From Liolophura sinensis (taxonomy: Eukaryota; Mollusca; Polyplacophora; Chitonida; Chitonidae): a DNA stretch of 64,000 nucleotides. The notes below the pieces were generated by a model. That model made no database searches. It was given only the letters and a program-made list of their open reading frames with translations, and was not told the origin of the DNA. A program made the translations under genes and the position numbers. The stretch is from contig NC_088302.1 of assembly GCF_032854445.1 (NCBI RefSeq), positions 28,930,330 to 28,994,329 of the forward strand. The letters are read 5' to 3'. Shown here piece after piece: positions 24,486-38,400 of this stretch (within the stretch, counting starts at the first letter, position 1; each line of letters begins with the position of its first letter).

Positions 24486-27018
24486 CCAAAACTGACACCT
24501 GTCGCGTTAGTAATAAAATTCACAGTACAATACAATTTGTGTGAACTGTGTAGGGTTTTATACATTTATAGAAATTCCCTGTGAGAGGCCGAGGTAAAAT
24601 CCGTGTGTCCAAGCGATTGACAAGTATCTTAACCAGCACTCAACGCAGGCTGTATTGAGAAACAACCATCAAAAGTATTGAGAAAGGCAAAACATTTGGT
24701 TAGATGTGGCCCATATTTATTTTGAAGTGAAGGCGTTTTGGAAAGGACCATTTGTAACAATGTAGATGAACTGATATAGCGTTTATTTGCCTCCAGGAAG
24801 GGTGTTACCCTCAGGAAAAAGCAATGAGTGGTTTGAAAATAAATTCTAATTATACAGTACCAACACTTTAATACGTAGTTAATTCCGTTCCGTTGAAATA
24901 TGCATCAGCGAAATTCGGATTTAAGCTTTGGTCACCGAGGATTAATTAGACGTTCTCAAAATAGCGACCCTTCCAGTAATTCTGCCTGGAAAATAACCAC
25001 AGGCAATGGCCACCGACGCGCCCCGTCGTGTGTCTTCATTACTTTTTGCTATTTATCCTCTCACTGACTGTTAAATTTACACGTCCACTCATTTCGTTGG
25101 ACTCACGAGGTCATGCGAAACAATCGCGTTTCTCACAGAGCCTAATCATCCCTCTTTATGGAGTGCATTTGTCTGCGGATTCTAGATTCTGTCAGTGAAA
25201 GCTTCGGATATACACTCCACATCATCGAGTCATCATTACCTGTATCCCGGAGCTACAAATAGTATTTCTCGAATTACCAGGTGCCCGGAGGTAAAGATAA
25301 AAGCTGTCTGCAGCCAGAGGAAGTGTTTTAGATAACAAGTAATTATCAGTGTTTCTTAGCCTCTTACTTCGTGCAATAAGCGAGAAAACCACGCATAGAC
25401 GGTGTACCGAAGCAAACTTTGGCGCCCATAATCAACACAATAAATTTGATTCATTTAGGCTTTCATCTAGTTTATTACTCACTGAGGAATGTCCAGATTC
25501 ACCCGTAAACATTGATTTCATTTGATAAAAAAGAACTTTTCGTTATCAGCTGTTTGCTCTTATTTCTTATCAAGGGACAAGAAATTCTCATCCTCTTCTT
25601 GTCAAAACTTCTTTTAAGTTAAAACGCCGAATCTTTCTTTTGCGTTCATTGGATTAGACTTGTTGGTCGAGTTTATAAATTTAAAACACTGTTCAATGTA
25701 TAGGACATCTTCCATGAAGACCAGCAGAACATCACAGACACTTTCCCAGGATTTAAGTGAAATTAGATTAATTCTGCCTTAGCCCAAGGGCCAATTGGAT
25801 ACAACTTCTTTAGTGTTTTTAAGCAAAATAAATGAGCTTTGCATACGCAGTCAGATTATAGAATAAATCTGGTTTATTGGGAAAGACTGTATTGCCACAA
25901 TGCCAGACATGGTCAGGCTCCATAGTGGATGAAGTATTTGCTGGTGAAGAAATAAACATTCAGAGGATAGTAACGCAGCTCTCATATTATTTCATAATAT
26001 TATTAACATTATAAAAACGGCAGTCATGGTAAGGAGAAAATGGAATAGACCAGGACTCCGTAACATGACGCTAAAGGAGAAAAAACGAGCAAGAGGCTAG
26101 AAAAAGTGCATAAATTCCTACGACTTTGGGTACCACTCGGAAGTTGGTTGGGCATCTGAACGTTGGTATGGACTTTTCGTGATTAACAACTCCTATGAAA
26201 CGTTCTCCATATCTCTAGATGTTGTTATTGCAGTCTTTTCAATTGCTAACATAACTGTTTTCTGATTGTAATATTTTTCTCTTCACGATATGAATGAAAT
26301 ACTGCCAATGTCTTAATCCCCAATGGTCAATTCATTCATTTATGCATTCCTTCATGTTGTACTCGAGGATATACACGGCCACAAAAACGTGTTTGGAAGT
26401 TGAAAACAAAACAGAATATAGTCTTGGAAAAAACACCGCACCTCATCGGTTACGTGACAAACGTTCTGACGTAAGGCTGTAGATATGCAAACGGAAACTG
26501 GATTAAAACACACGTTCTTATTGACAATGCAACAGGACAAATAATGGGCATGGCTATAATTAAATCTAAAGCTAACATCTCATGAAATGGACACTTTAAC
26601 TATATGCAAATATGCAAATCGCAGCTCGACTTACGGAGAGGAATTCTCAAGATCAAGAAAAAAAAAGGCCGTGTCAACTATTTTAAAACTAAGTCAGGCA
26701 TAACTTATGCAGAATTAGGTAATAAAATGCTGTGATGTTAAACGCAATTTATTACACCGCTGGGCTAGAATTACTCAAATTGCTCTTTATTGTTTTTCAT
26801 TAGAAACCAAAAACAGCATCTTAGAAGCAAGGTCTAATCCATTATCCAGCCTTAAAAGCTGGCTACCTTGAGATTCCTTCGTGACATGATCCAATTAGTT
26901 ACCCCAATGTCCAAAAAGAAACAATCAAAATTCCTCCCTGAATACGTAAATATTCAGTTTTATGTTTTGCAAACGGGTGTTGCTTGCTCCCCCCCCCCAT
27001 ATTTTCACCCTACGTTCG
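24486..27018. other. No gene recognised
   Basis: AT-rich unique sequence. The two antiparallel frames at 26.29-26.54 kb have no motif, and a C8 run lies near 26990. Confidence 0.45.
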
Positions 27019-27190
27019 TACCTGTAGTTTTTATCCCCACACTGCATTAACACCTGTAGTTGTTATCCCCACACTACATTAACGCCTGCAGTTTTTATCA
27101 TCACATTACGTTAGTACCTGTAGTTTTTATCCCCACACTGCATTAACACCTGTAGTTTTTATCCCCATACTACATTAGCACATGTAATTT
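27019..27190. repeat. 32-bp tandem repeat, about 5 units
   Basis: Units read ACCTGTAGTTTTTATCCCCA followed by CACTGCATTAAC with a 32-bp period. Units three and five are the most altered. Confidence 0.9.
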
Positions 27191-27784
27191 TCTTCAGCAG
27201 TTAGTCTAGTGACATGACAGCCTTGTCACTTCCTACTAAAACATTTGACACTTGTCTGAAATCCATTTTCTCTTCAGCCATTGAACGTGTAGACCATATG
27301 TAAATAATACACCACAATGCTCTTCAAGGAATTACTTTCGTAAATATTTTCTGATGTCCGCGCAATGATAGTCCCATTAGATTGGGAAAGGAAACTTTTT
27401 CGCAGTATCGTCGAAAGTAAAAAAAAAACTTAAACACGCAAATGCATCTTCGTCATGGAAATATGCATTTGACTGATGTAACAATAAGAGACATTGGCGC
27501 TGACAGTTAAAAACACACACACACACATATAGATGGATCTATACTTTGACATTTTGTTTGTGAAAAATGGATGAATTAACAAGATAAAGGCTGGTAACTC
27601 TCTTTTGAGATTAAATATGTGAGTGTTTACGGGTTTTTAGTGTTACAAATCAAGAATGTAAATTACCCATCTTAAAATCAGCCTTGATAACAAGTGACAG
27701 CTACTTTTCTATCACTAAACGGTTTAATTCCCCGTGTAAGGTTCTGAAAGATCATATTATATTAATATAGCCATTTCGTAGAGA

Positions 27785-27895
27785 TGTTATTATTTATTTA
27801 TTTGGTGTTTTACGCCGCACTAAAAATATTTCACTTGTACGACGGCTATCAACATTATGATAGGAGGAAACCGGGCTAAACCCACGACACATACA
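27785..27895 (-). mobile_element. SINE family A, 3' part, reversed
   Basis: TTATTTATTTATTTGGTGTT, TTACGCCGCACTAAAAATAT, ACTTGTACGACGGC and AGGAGGAAACCGGGCTAAAC match the reversed 3' body. The copy stops within the ACCCACGAC block. Confidence 0.8.
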
Positions 27896-30800
27896 TCATC
27901 AAATCTTCTATTAAAAATCAAACAAAACAAAAGCATCAGTTCGTGAACAATTTTCCCCTGAAACCATGATCATAAAAACATTTAAAAACGACAAGTCACA
28001 CCAATTTCTACGTTAGCAAACCAAATCCAAATTATAGACTCGAAGTCCTTTTGTACAGAAGAAGTCACAGAGTATACTGTATTTGTCCTATATCTACTTG
28101 TGGTGTCCAAACTTACTTGTGGACTATCAATTCATTTTCCGTCAAAAATGGTGTTTTTGTTTTGGTAGGCTGTGATAGGCTTAATATGAGTACAATGTCT
28201 TACTCATGTTTCAAGTATCACCATGGATGATTACAGTGGCTTGACATAATATACATGTAATATAATAAAACACGTACAGCATAGATAGTAAACCCAGAAC
28301 AGCGAAGACAAGATGATAACTGGCAAATTGTCACACGTAACAGGTGAGATATGGCTTCTCTGTTGGCGAGAGAGAGGCCAAATTACATGCCCTCTAGCAC
28401 CATGGCTTCAGCAGAATTAAGTGATGTTGTTAAATTGCAATAAGACATCACTGGTGTAGTATTACTCAGAATGCTGTGTTATCATCAGATTTAAGATACA
28501 ATAACATTAAACAATCAATCTAACAAAACATTTCGGGCTTGAAGTCAGATGTCAGCATGATTTCGGTCACTTCAGAATGCAAGTCTCTCTTGAAGGACCG
28601 TTCCTCTTGTTCTTATATGTTATCGTGCTGTCTCACTGAAACGTCTTGCAATGGGCATCAGACATGACACCGGACGCAATCGTGATATATAATGCTAATA
28701 TGTCGACAAACCTTTCCTGACAATTGTGGATGACAAGCAAACCCATATCCCAGTAAGTGACATTCCCCTTCTCGAGGTTAAATTGGACCTTCCTTTGTAC
28801 ACTCTGTCCGATGATTGGTTTTTGTTTCGGACATTTGATATTAAAGCAGACAATGACTGTCAATTTCAGTCTTTTAAAAAGCGATAGCGACCTCTGCAAG
28901 AGCAGTCTTTCAATTGGTGGAAATGCCATATAAAATGACAGCGCCGTCTTCGCCTCGAAGTCACTTACCGGGGGAAAAAACATTGAAGTCGTTTGACTTT
29001 GGAAGAGAACACTTATGGCCTTTGATTCGGTTAGTGCAAAGATTTAGAGCCCGTCAGTACTGATACTGGGATCTGCCATCGGCTTTCGTCTCTCAGATGA
29101 AAAAAAAACTCCATATCGCGCTCACCAAATATGTCATAACCGTTTATAATCGCTCATCATAAAATGCGTATTCAAGGTCAATAAACGAAACTAATTTTCC
29201 CAAAAATTTTACTGAAAGGTATTTTACTAGACGGGGGGGGGGGGGGGGGGGGGCGATATGTTTTGTTTATACTGAAGATTTCCACGACCTCGGTGTTATC
29301 CCAAAGAGTGGGCGTTCTAAGTTAAGACCCCATACCATACTGACGACAATGCGGTATTTATACATTCACGCTTTTGAGCATATGAATAACTGTACTTTAA
29401 TTTTCAGAGTTACATTTCCCAATGGCGTTTTGTCTGTGCGACATAACTAATTTGTGGGCGAATCGTGCAACCCATTCAACACGCCACACAGGTGACGGTA
29501 ACCGTTTACAGCGAATTAAACGGCTTAGAAACCAATTTCCTGCCTGACATTTGATAATGTTTGATGTCAACCACCCAACCCATCATAAATATCACTGGAA
29601 ATACCAGTGCTGTTTTGTTGATCAGAAACCAGACTCTTTATGGTTCAGAGAGTTTATTGGTAAAATATTAAGTCCATCGAAAGTCACAGACAAGATTCAT
29701 TACTAAAAGTGAACACTTTAAACTGACCCATTAAAGCCGTGGAAGGTCGAGGTACATGACTGTATGGATTACATGCTATGTGATCATAGTGAGAGTTCAT
29801 ATTCGCGACATTTCACAACCTTTTTCAGGTGATGGGAAAAAATGAGCAGTAGCAAAATATAATATAGAGGAGTACATGTATATCCACCTTGGTAAGTAAC
29901 GTTAATATCAAGACAAAAGGTCAGTAAATATATCAAGTCGGTTATATTTATCTTTCTAATTAAAAATATTCGATCGAGGGAAAACGTTCTAACCAAGGCA
30001 TTGTTTGACAGAAGAAGTAGAAACATTTGACACATTAGCACCGAGTTACCTTAAAAAAAAACCATGAGAGTATAGTGTTGTGGCGTGGGGTGATATTATA
30101 CTGAAATAGCTGATCACAATTTGCAGACACTTGTACTTTTCATAGACCTTTCATCATATACACAAACTTGTGTTAGCTCATCTCATGCTCATCTCATGCC
30201 ACAAACATAGTGAAGCACTTTATCACTGCAGAGGGTAGGGTGACATCTACAGTCCACCATATCAAGTGACTCGCAGATCATGAAACCATCCACATCGATG
30301 TTTGTAAAAGGGTATTAATAACTAAAACACATGCAGTGAAAATAAATTAATTAGCATGGGCATATAAAACTAATTAAGCATATATCTAATAACAATATTC
30401 CATATGACAGAAAGCCACTTTTCAAACACGTTCGCATGGCGTCAGAGCTTCTCTCAGAGCGCTAAGGCGTACTCAATACATACCATATTTAATGAAGTGA
30501 AGTACTGAAAACAGGGTTACTGAGCACTTTGTCTTAGCCCCAAAGAATGCTAAAATAATATATATTAAATGTACCGTTTTTTTTTTTTTGTGTCTCGAGG
30601 AACAGTTAGAAAATGATCAAATGAGCTGGAATATAATATAAACGTCCATCAAAATATGGAAATAGAATTTTGATGTTGACAAAAGTATTTATATTGGCAA
30701 CTTGGAAAATGCGAGCAAATATTTCACTAGAACTACACGATGAAATTGGAATGTGAAAAGAAAAGGAAGAAATTTTCTCTAAAATCTTTCGCCCATTTAC

Positions 30801-32459
30801 AATGTCTTATTTTTCTTTTCTTTAATGGCTAACTTGACTACAGTTTCGCCACAAAACTTCCTTTCTAGGAAACGGCCATCATTGATGAATATAAACTATT
30901 CCCACACACTTATACATCTACCCCATTTGTAATGATTAAATGAAAGGAGCCAGATATGTACTTCCTCCATTATGGGTATAAGTCATTCTAGTCAGTCTTT
31001 GTTGTGTCGTTCGTGTTATGTTGACTGTTATTTGAGATCGCTTACAGGGTAGCAAAACAGATCTATGCAATAGATATTATTTTGCCATCTATATTGATAA
31101 GTGCTGTGTCAACCTGGTGTATCGTCGCGCAACGTCGCAACAGTTGCAAACATCATTTATACTACCCGTTCGCTTTGCAATGCCAAATGGATTCTATTCC
31201 ATTTCCGCATCCTGTTTCAAAATTTCGTTTCATATCTACACTATTGGTCTTTGAATACATCAATTTTGATTTATTTATTTATTTGTTTATTGGTCTCTAC
31301 CACCGGATTCCAGAACTTTTAACTTATTCGAAGCTTGTAGGCTTATAAATACAATATCCCAGAAGTAGAAAACTACCGCCCTACCCTCCTGGCTTTAAGC
31401 CCTTCCCAAACCAATAAAAACTGGATTCGAGTCTGCTATCAAATTCGATTTCGCCACAATTAAAAATGATAGCTTAATGCATTTTCATCCCCCCCCCCCC
31501 CCTGCACTTCGTCTTTGGTTGGTTCGATCGCTTCCCTGAAATCTGTACACTGAACGGTAAAGTAAAAGTCTTGATTTGGCATAATGTACGTACAAACTGC
31601 GCATCTGTTATTGAGCGCTTGTGCAGGTGACATTAGTTTTATTGAGCTTTACGGTGACTTGCTCGCAGTTGCGTCATGCGCATGCAGCCTTCTCCATACC
31701 AAAGAGTTATTATCTCCACTTCCTATACAATCCTTTGGTCTTTCTTCTCTGTCCTCGCACAGAAATTGCTTCTGGGAAGTGTTTTTGTCTACGGCCTTCC
31801 TTTACACTTCATAGTGGGAGCAACTTCTACACTTTAAATCGATACACCATTAATCTTAATCAGGACCGGTTCAACTAAGGATTCGTAGCGTAACTATCAT
31901 TCCTTTGCAATGTTTACAGCGGTACTTATCGTTATAAACATTTATAGGTGCACGTAACGCTCTTTTTGGGGCATTGGTCTTAGAGACTCCTACACTGTAC
32001 ATCTTTGACATGTTTGAAGATGCTGAAGATGTCAACGGGAATAAATCACATATCGTTCCATCATTGTTACGTGCTTGTGTGTTGTTGTTTTTTTTTCTTT
32101 CATACGTATCGCAGCCAACAGCAACTAACCGACGCTGCTGTGATTCTGGCTTCAAAGACGAGGCACTGCATTATCACTGACAAGCTTAACGCTGGCACCT
32201 GGGGCAGTAACGTCCTGATGAGCAGATTGCGCTGGGCTATGGTGGGTTGATTGAGAGAGGAGGTAGATATGATTGTCAAGTGACGCGTCCCTTTGTTGAT
32301 AGCAGCAAAGGTGAAAAGTGCCTTAAGGGGAGATTAATCTGCAATCAGCTGTGCAGGCGAGATCACGATGTGACGCTATTTGCTTCTGCCGCGCAGTGAT
32401 TTGCCCCTACCGCGACAAGCAGAGGTGGTGAGTCCTCTTTTTAGAAGGATCGATCGCCT
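27896..32459. other. No gene recognised; G21 run at 29233-29253
   Basis: Mostly unique AT-rich sequence with homopolymer runs: G21 at 29233-29253, a T run near 30580 and a C run near 31490. A 116-codon minus-strand frame at 28633-28983 starts with ATG but has no recognised domain, and a donor-like GTAAGT sits only five codons after its ATG. The overlapping frames at 31.08-31.88 kb look like chance. Confidence 0.45.
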
Positions 32460-32908
32460 CTAACAAAAACTGTCAGCTGATGATGACAAACACCGTAGTA
32501 TCCAGTGGCAACAGGAGAAGAAAAAACATAAAAGCAAGAAAACGCCCATTAAGCCGTAGCACACGACGATTTGCCAAAAGGCAAACATGAACACATGTTT
32601 TTCGCACCAGTTCTGTGGGTCGTGCAGAGGTGCCTTGAATTTGGGAATCCATATGCTGAAGACCCAATAGTTTCCCAGAATGAACCAAATAGAGAGAAAC
32701 AATGAGAGGGAGATGTTTGTCATCCGCCATATCGCCATGACATCGCCAGTGTCCGCGTCCATTACGATTTCGTCTAGATTATCGTCGTAACCATGACGTG
32801 CCTGCCGCCACATCAGGAACAGCAACTTAATCAGCCCGAAACAACCGCCAACCAACAGGTAGATTGGGATTTTCGGTTCCTTCGGACACTCCTCCAGATA
32901 TTTTCCAC
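32460..32908 (-). CDS. TMEM272-like gene, exon 4 with stop
   Basis: It begins after TTATTCAG and ends at TAG. It encodes 148 residues with three hydrophobic spans and an acidic loop (DDNLDEIVMDADTGD) between the second and third. A short Cys- and Ser-rich tail follows. The codons upstream of 32908 in the same frame are intronic, so an ATG at 32942 is not the true start. Confidence 0.85.
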
Positions 32909-35355
32909 CTGAATAATGAAAATTCACTGATGTGATAATCATTCTAAATTCAAGTCACAATTTCAACGTCGATAATAATAAGAATCCGAATAATGGTATA
33001 TAACTAAGATCAGAGAAGTTTTAAGAACCTTAAGAATAACAAGACCAACGTGCTGTTTGCTTTCATCTAAGGTCAGACAAAACAAGGGCTTATCCATATT
33101 TATTTTGGGTAGGACAGTTTACGAATAAACCGTTTATGAACGGTATGTTTATCGTCAGACATCTCAAAGTCAAGGAGTTGTACACACACAGTTGGGTATA
33201 AGCAAGAACAACAGATAATCGTGTGCAACCAGACTTAAACAGTTTGAAAACAACGAATTATCAGTGTACATCAAGGCTTAGAAAATCGCGTTATCTAGGC
33301 TGCTATAGTGTTCTTCTCGGCTGACACAGTTCAAAAACTATGGAGTATCCGTGTGCATCCACTTTCAAGTAGCTGAAGAATCAATGCGTCAAAACAGAAA
33401 TTGGTGTACCAGCCGTTAACGAAAATGGATGTTCCAGATCAGCAACTGCAAAGCAAATTCTCAAAACCACTTTCACTACAAACCACCAAAAAAGTAAGGA
33501 AGTATATAAAGTTCAAAACTAAGACGGTTTCAGAAGACCAAAACATCAGTGCCCAGCTAATCTTACACAGTTAAAGAATCGGTGTAGATCTAGCCTGAAG
33601 TATTTAAAGAAGAAGGTGTTTTCCTATCCTGCATATTGGCTGGTGTAGTTTAAAAACAAGTACTTATCAGTCTACAATTTAGGAAAGACAATTTATAAAG
33701 AATGGCTTACATACACTTGGGTTGACGCAGTTTAAAAACATCGGATTTACGGAGTTCATAGAAGCTCGTGTAGTTTTAAGAACAACTGATTTTTCCGTGT
33801 ACATATAGGTTCATGCATACAGTCTAGGAACATCGGATTTTTTGAACAACGAACTTTCCGTGTATATGTACGGTACGCTCACGCAGTTTAAGAACAACAG
33901 ATTTTCCCGACTACAGATCTGTTTTCATCATTGATCATGCAATTTTAACAACAGTTTATCCGAGTACGTCTATGGTTACATGTGGAAAATTATCTTTCAG
34001 TGTCCAGCAAATAACATAATGAACTATAATTAAAAGAGACTTATTTAAGTCATACCAAACTCATGTGTTTTAGACAATGTTGCGTGACATAAAATGTCTA
34101 AAAATATCCAAGGATTCACTAATTACAGTCGTGAATGTTTTCTTATTTGGCGAGTGTAATTATTGAGACAATGACATGTCTATACATCTAAAAGAGTGTA
34201 ACAAAATTAGCTATACCGTACTTGGCCTAATTTGGATGTGGCGTGCATATACTGCAAGGTGACATAGCGTGCTGAAAACATTCGCCGCGAAGTGTCAAAA
34301 TGTCACTTATGAGACTGCGTCTGACAAGCGACGTCGCGAGGGCTAATGCGCAGTCGATTGGTGTTTGACGTCGTGTTTAGCGGGTATTCAAACAGATGAC
34401 GAAGAGGCCAGATTTGGAGAGTGTTGGACACCCTAGGGGTTTGCTCGGCACGTATGGAGGCGCCAGAAAAGTTGTCCTGTCGTAATGGACCTCTTCACCA
34501 GCCACTGTCAAGGGCCAGTCTACAGGCCAAACTCCATTTTCATAAAGGTATTCTCTCTGTGGATAATTCTCCGTTTGGGGAAGCCATACGTGAGGAAACA
34601 CTCAATACAAAATGACTATGATACCTGTTACCAATAATTTGTTAACAATATGGGCTGGAATTTGTGAGGAAGCCTGAGAAGAGGAATACATACATAGTTT
34701 ATCTTCACATTTCTATGTCATTGTGAAACAGTTTTGTTGGAAGCAGCATTCTGGAATGAAGATATTTAGGTGATACACCTGCAGAAATGGACAATAGTTA
34801 CCCCTCACTTCTCTTTCATGTATTAACTTTTGTTTTTGTGGAAACAACAATTCAAGTAGGGTTTCAGAATATGGACAATATGTATGGGAATGTATCTTTT
34901 TAAAATTCAGATTCTGACAACTAAATATATATAAATTATGCATCAAATTTCGTCTTGATATCAATGACAACAAATTTGATGCTGCTCGGTTGCCAAAGAT
35001 TCTTTCCCAAAACCTAAATTCGATGGGTTGGAAAAGACTTGTGACGTTTTGAATTAATGTGACGTCATGTCTTGTGAAAACCGAACTAAATTAGGAGAGA
35101 ATCTGGCCAATTAACGAACGACGTGCGGTGCAGAGGAGCATACACTGTAATGTATACATCGTTTAGGTTCAAGTTATCTAAGGCGTCTTGTGTTGGCACA
35201 CATGTGAAAGAAAGGTATGAAGTGTATATTATATATCACCAGATATCTCTCATAGTCTCAAATATGTATTCAAATTATATATTATAATTTGTTCTATTGC
35301 AATGAACATACTTAAGTTTCTAATAAAAGTCCGTGTATGAGTACATGACTCTTCG

Positions 35356-35439
<84 letters not shown>

Positions 35440-38400
35440 CAATGACAGGAAATAAAAATCACATGCCTTACCAGCCGTTATCATGGCCAGTGGAAAAGAG
35501 ATCATCAACCCGATGAAGAGAGTGAAGAGACCTGAAAATAAAGTAAAACCAATATTGAGAACTTGACGCCGGAGACATGGTGTAAAAACAAATTGCTCAA
35601 TTTCAGGAGAAGCGATTTAGCATACGTCATATGAAAAAGATATGAAAATCAATACCAAATTTGAGAATCTCATTTAATGCACATCACCAACGCTTCATTT
35701 GTTTCATTTTTTGTATTTTTGTTGATAACATGCAGACTTCTCTATGGCCATTTTCAGCAGGGCACCTTATTGAGGCGCACCGTCAAATTCTGTTACACCT
35801 TCGTCGTGGCATACCGTTCAGTCAAACCTTTATCCTGGCACACAGTTCCACTAAACCCTCGTCGTGGTACACCCGTGAGTCAATCGGGGTACACGTTCAC
35901 TCAAACCTTTATCACAGCGTTCGCTCAAATCTTCATTCTGTCACACCGTTATCCTTTCACACCATCAATCAAACTTTTATAATGGCACACCCTTTCAGCC
36001 AAACCTTTATTCTGACACACCTTTATCCTGGCACACCATTCAATGAAATCTTTATCCTGGGACACGATTCTGTCAAGCCTTTATCCTGGTACACCATACA
36101 GTCAAACCTTTGTCCTTGTACAGCATTCAGTAAAACATTTATCCTGCCACACTATTCAGTCAAACATTTATCCTGTCACACAATTCAGTCAAACATTTAT
36201 CCTAGCACACCATTCAGTCAAATATTTATCCTGCCACACCATTTAGTCAAAGTTTTATCCTGGTACACCATACAGTCAAACCTTTGTCCTTGTACAGCAT
36301 TCAGTCAAACATTTATCCTGCCACATCATTCAGTCAAACATTTATCCTGCCACATCGTTCAGTCAAAACTTTATCCTGGCGCACCGTTTAGTCAAAAGTT
36401 TGTCCTAGCACACCATTCAGTCAAACATTTATCTTGCCACACCATTCAGTCAAACATTTATCCTAGCCCACCATTCAGTCAAACCTTTATCCTGGCACAC
36501 CATGCAGTCGAACCCTTATCCTGCCACACCATTCAGTCAAAACTTTATCCTAGCCCACAATTCAGTCAAACCTTTATCCTGGCACACCATTCAGTCAAAC
36601 CTTTATTCTGGCACACCGTTCAGTCAAACCTTTATTCTGGCACACCGTTCAGTCAATCCTTTAAATTGGTATACTGTTCGGCTAAACATCACTATATCAT
36701 TCCTACGTCAGACCCTAAGATTCATTCCAGTTGGTTAGTCATTCGAATTAAGACACAAATTTTGTTGATGACCACACTGTGTGGAGGACTCTGACATGGC
36801 CTTAAAACCGGTCAAACATGTTTTGGACGCGGTTTATTGTCGTATTTAGCCTTATTTACGAGTTCTTTTCGACACACCCTAAGGCTAAATTTTATGGCCT
36901 AGCCCTGTAAAGTTTCTATGTTGTACAATAAAGAATCCTAATAACCCGACAGGTATTGAGATACAGCCATTGCCACCTCTACCAGAACGACATCTTTCTG
37001 CAGTTAATCAGTTAAGGGATATTAGGTTCTGTATCACACGGTTCTGACAAAACCATGCAAGTACAAGGTTAATTAAAGCGGTTTCTTTTTTTCACATGCA
37101 TCACAGTTATTAAATTAATTTTACGTAGCAGGGCCTACGTGTGTTTCCAAGTATAAAAAAGCCTTTGTTGACAAAGTCGCAAGCTCCATCAGCTTCCAGG
37201 TTGGCATCCTGTAATGTGGTAATGAAGGAATAACTCCGGTCACGTGGTAGGTCTCCGGCAAACAGATCTGAGCCCGCTGTGCCGTATGCAGGCTTTATTT
37301 CCGGTACCTAAAATAGATGACATAAGGAAAACAATCAGTTCTAATTATTGCTCTGTTACGCCGGCAATAAAGATGTCAACCCACATGGTGTACCACAGCC
37401 TATTTCTTTGTAACCGTTTCTTTCTAATGCCGTTGCCGTTGCTGCTTTGTTTTTTTATTTAACTTGCTGTGATCACAAATCATCAACATTACCTAGACCA
37501 TGTTAAATACTTGATTTGGTTACAGAGTAAGTGTTAAGTAATAAAACACTGAGCTTAAAAAACAAACATTTCGCCTTGGGTTCGCGCTTACTATTGAAAT
37601 CGACGCAAAATTTACATCATTTGTTTCAATGTTAAGTACGACGTTAAACCCCAAGCACTCACTAAGCACTTACCCATTTTAATAACACTGGCTATGAAAC
37701 AGAAATAATAATAAACACGATCTACTTCAAAGGTTTTTTTTTTAAATTAGGAATGTATTTATATCTATACACTGAACACATGACTGAGAATGGGCACAAT
37801 TACATTCTAGTTAGATTGTGATCTTCCTTGTTTAAAGATCGATAAAAACCTTACAGCAACAACATACTTGATGGTTTGTCTCTACTGTATAAAGCAGTAT
37901 ATATTTGACTGGTATTGTACGCCACACTAAAGAGTAATTCCATAGATGCAAATAAATGCATGTGTGTGATGATAGGCCGCTTGCCGCTTGCCCAATAGAT
38001 TTGACATGCAAACAAATATTTTGGTAAAGCAGTGTTCTGTATGCGAAAGGTAAAGCCTGACATTCATTTTAATTGAGGTAAAGCGTGCACCGCAGCAAGA
38101 TTATATACAAAGGAATCGAATTTCCATTGCTAGGCACGAAAGTGGTATAATGTGGCATTGTAATTGCGATAGAGCTATTAGATCACGTGAAATACCGAAT
38201 GTTTCAAATTCATCTTGGACTCCATGTTGGAGTCATGGCAGTACTCGTATTTACGAACTTATACATATCGACTGTGGTATAAACCTAGCACTCCTTCCAA
38301 CATCTCATGGCCATTCTACGTTATGCGTATTCCACAGATTGATAAGTTACTATAACAATCTGTTGATTAAGTGACGATCTCACCACAACAATCTACAAGC

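Noticed and set aside
28633-28983. A 116-codon minus-strand frame with ATG
   Set aside because: No recognisable domain or conserved motif. A donor-like GTAAGT sits five codons after the ATG, so the continuous frame is doubtful.
32908-32942. ATG at 32942 as the start of a 160-residue protein
   Set aside because: A splice acceptor TTATTCAG lies between it and the conserved part, and the upstream exons join in phase. The codons before 32908 are intronic.
35250-35462. A Tyr-Ile repeat protein
   Set aside because: Translation of the TA microsatellite.
35661-36794. A 377-codon plus-strand frame
   Set aside because: It is produced by the 29-bp minisatellite inside intron 2 of a minus-strand gene.
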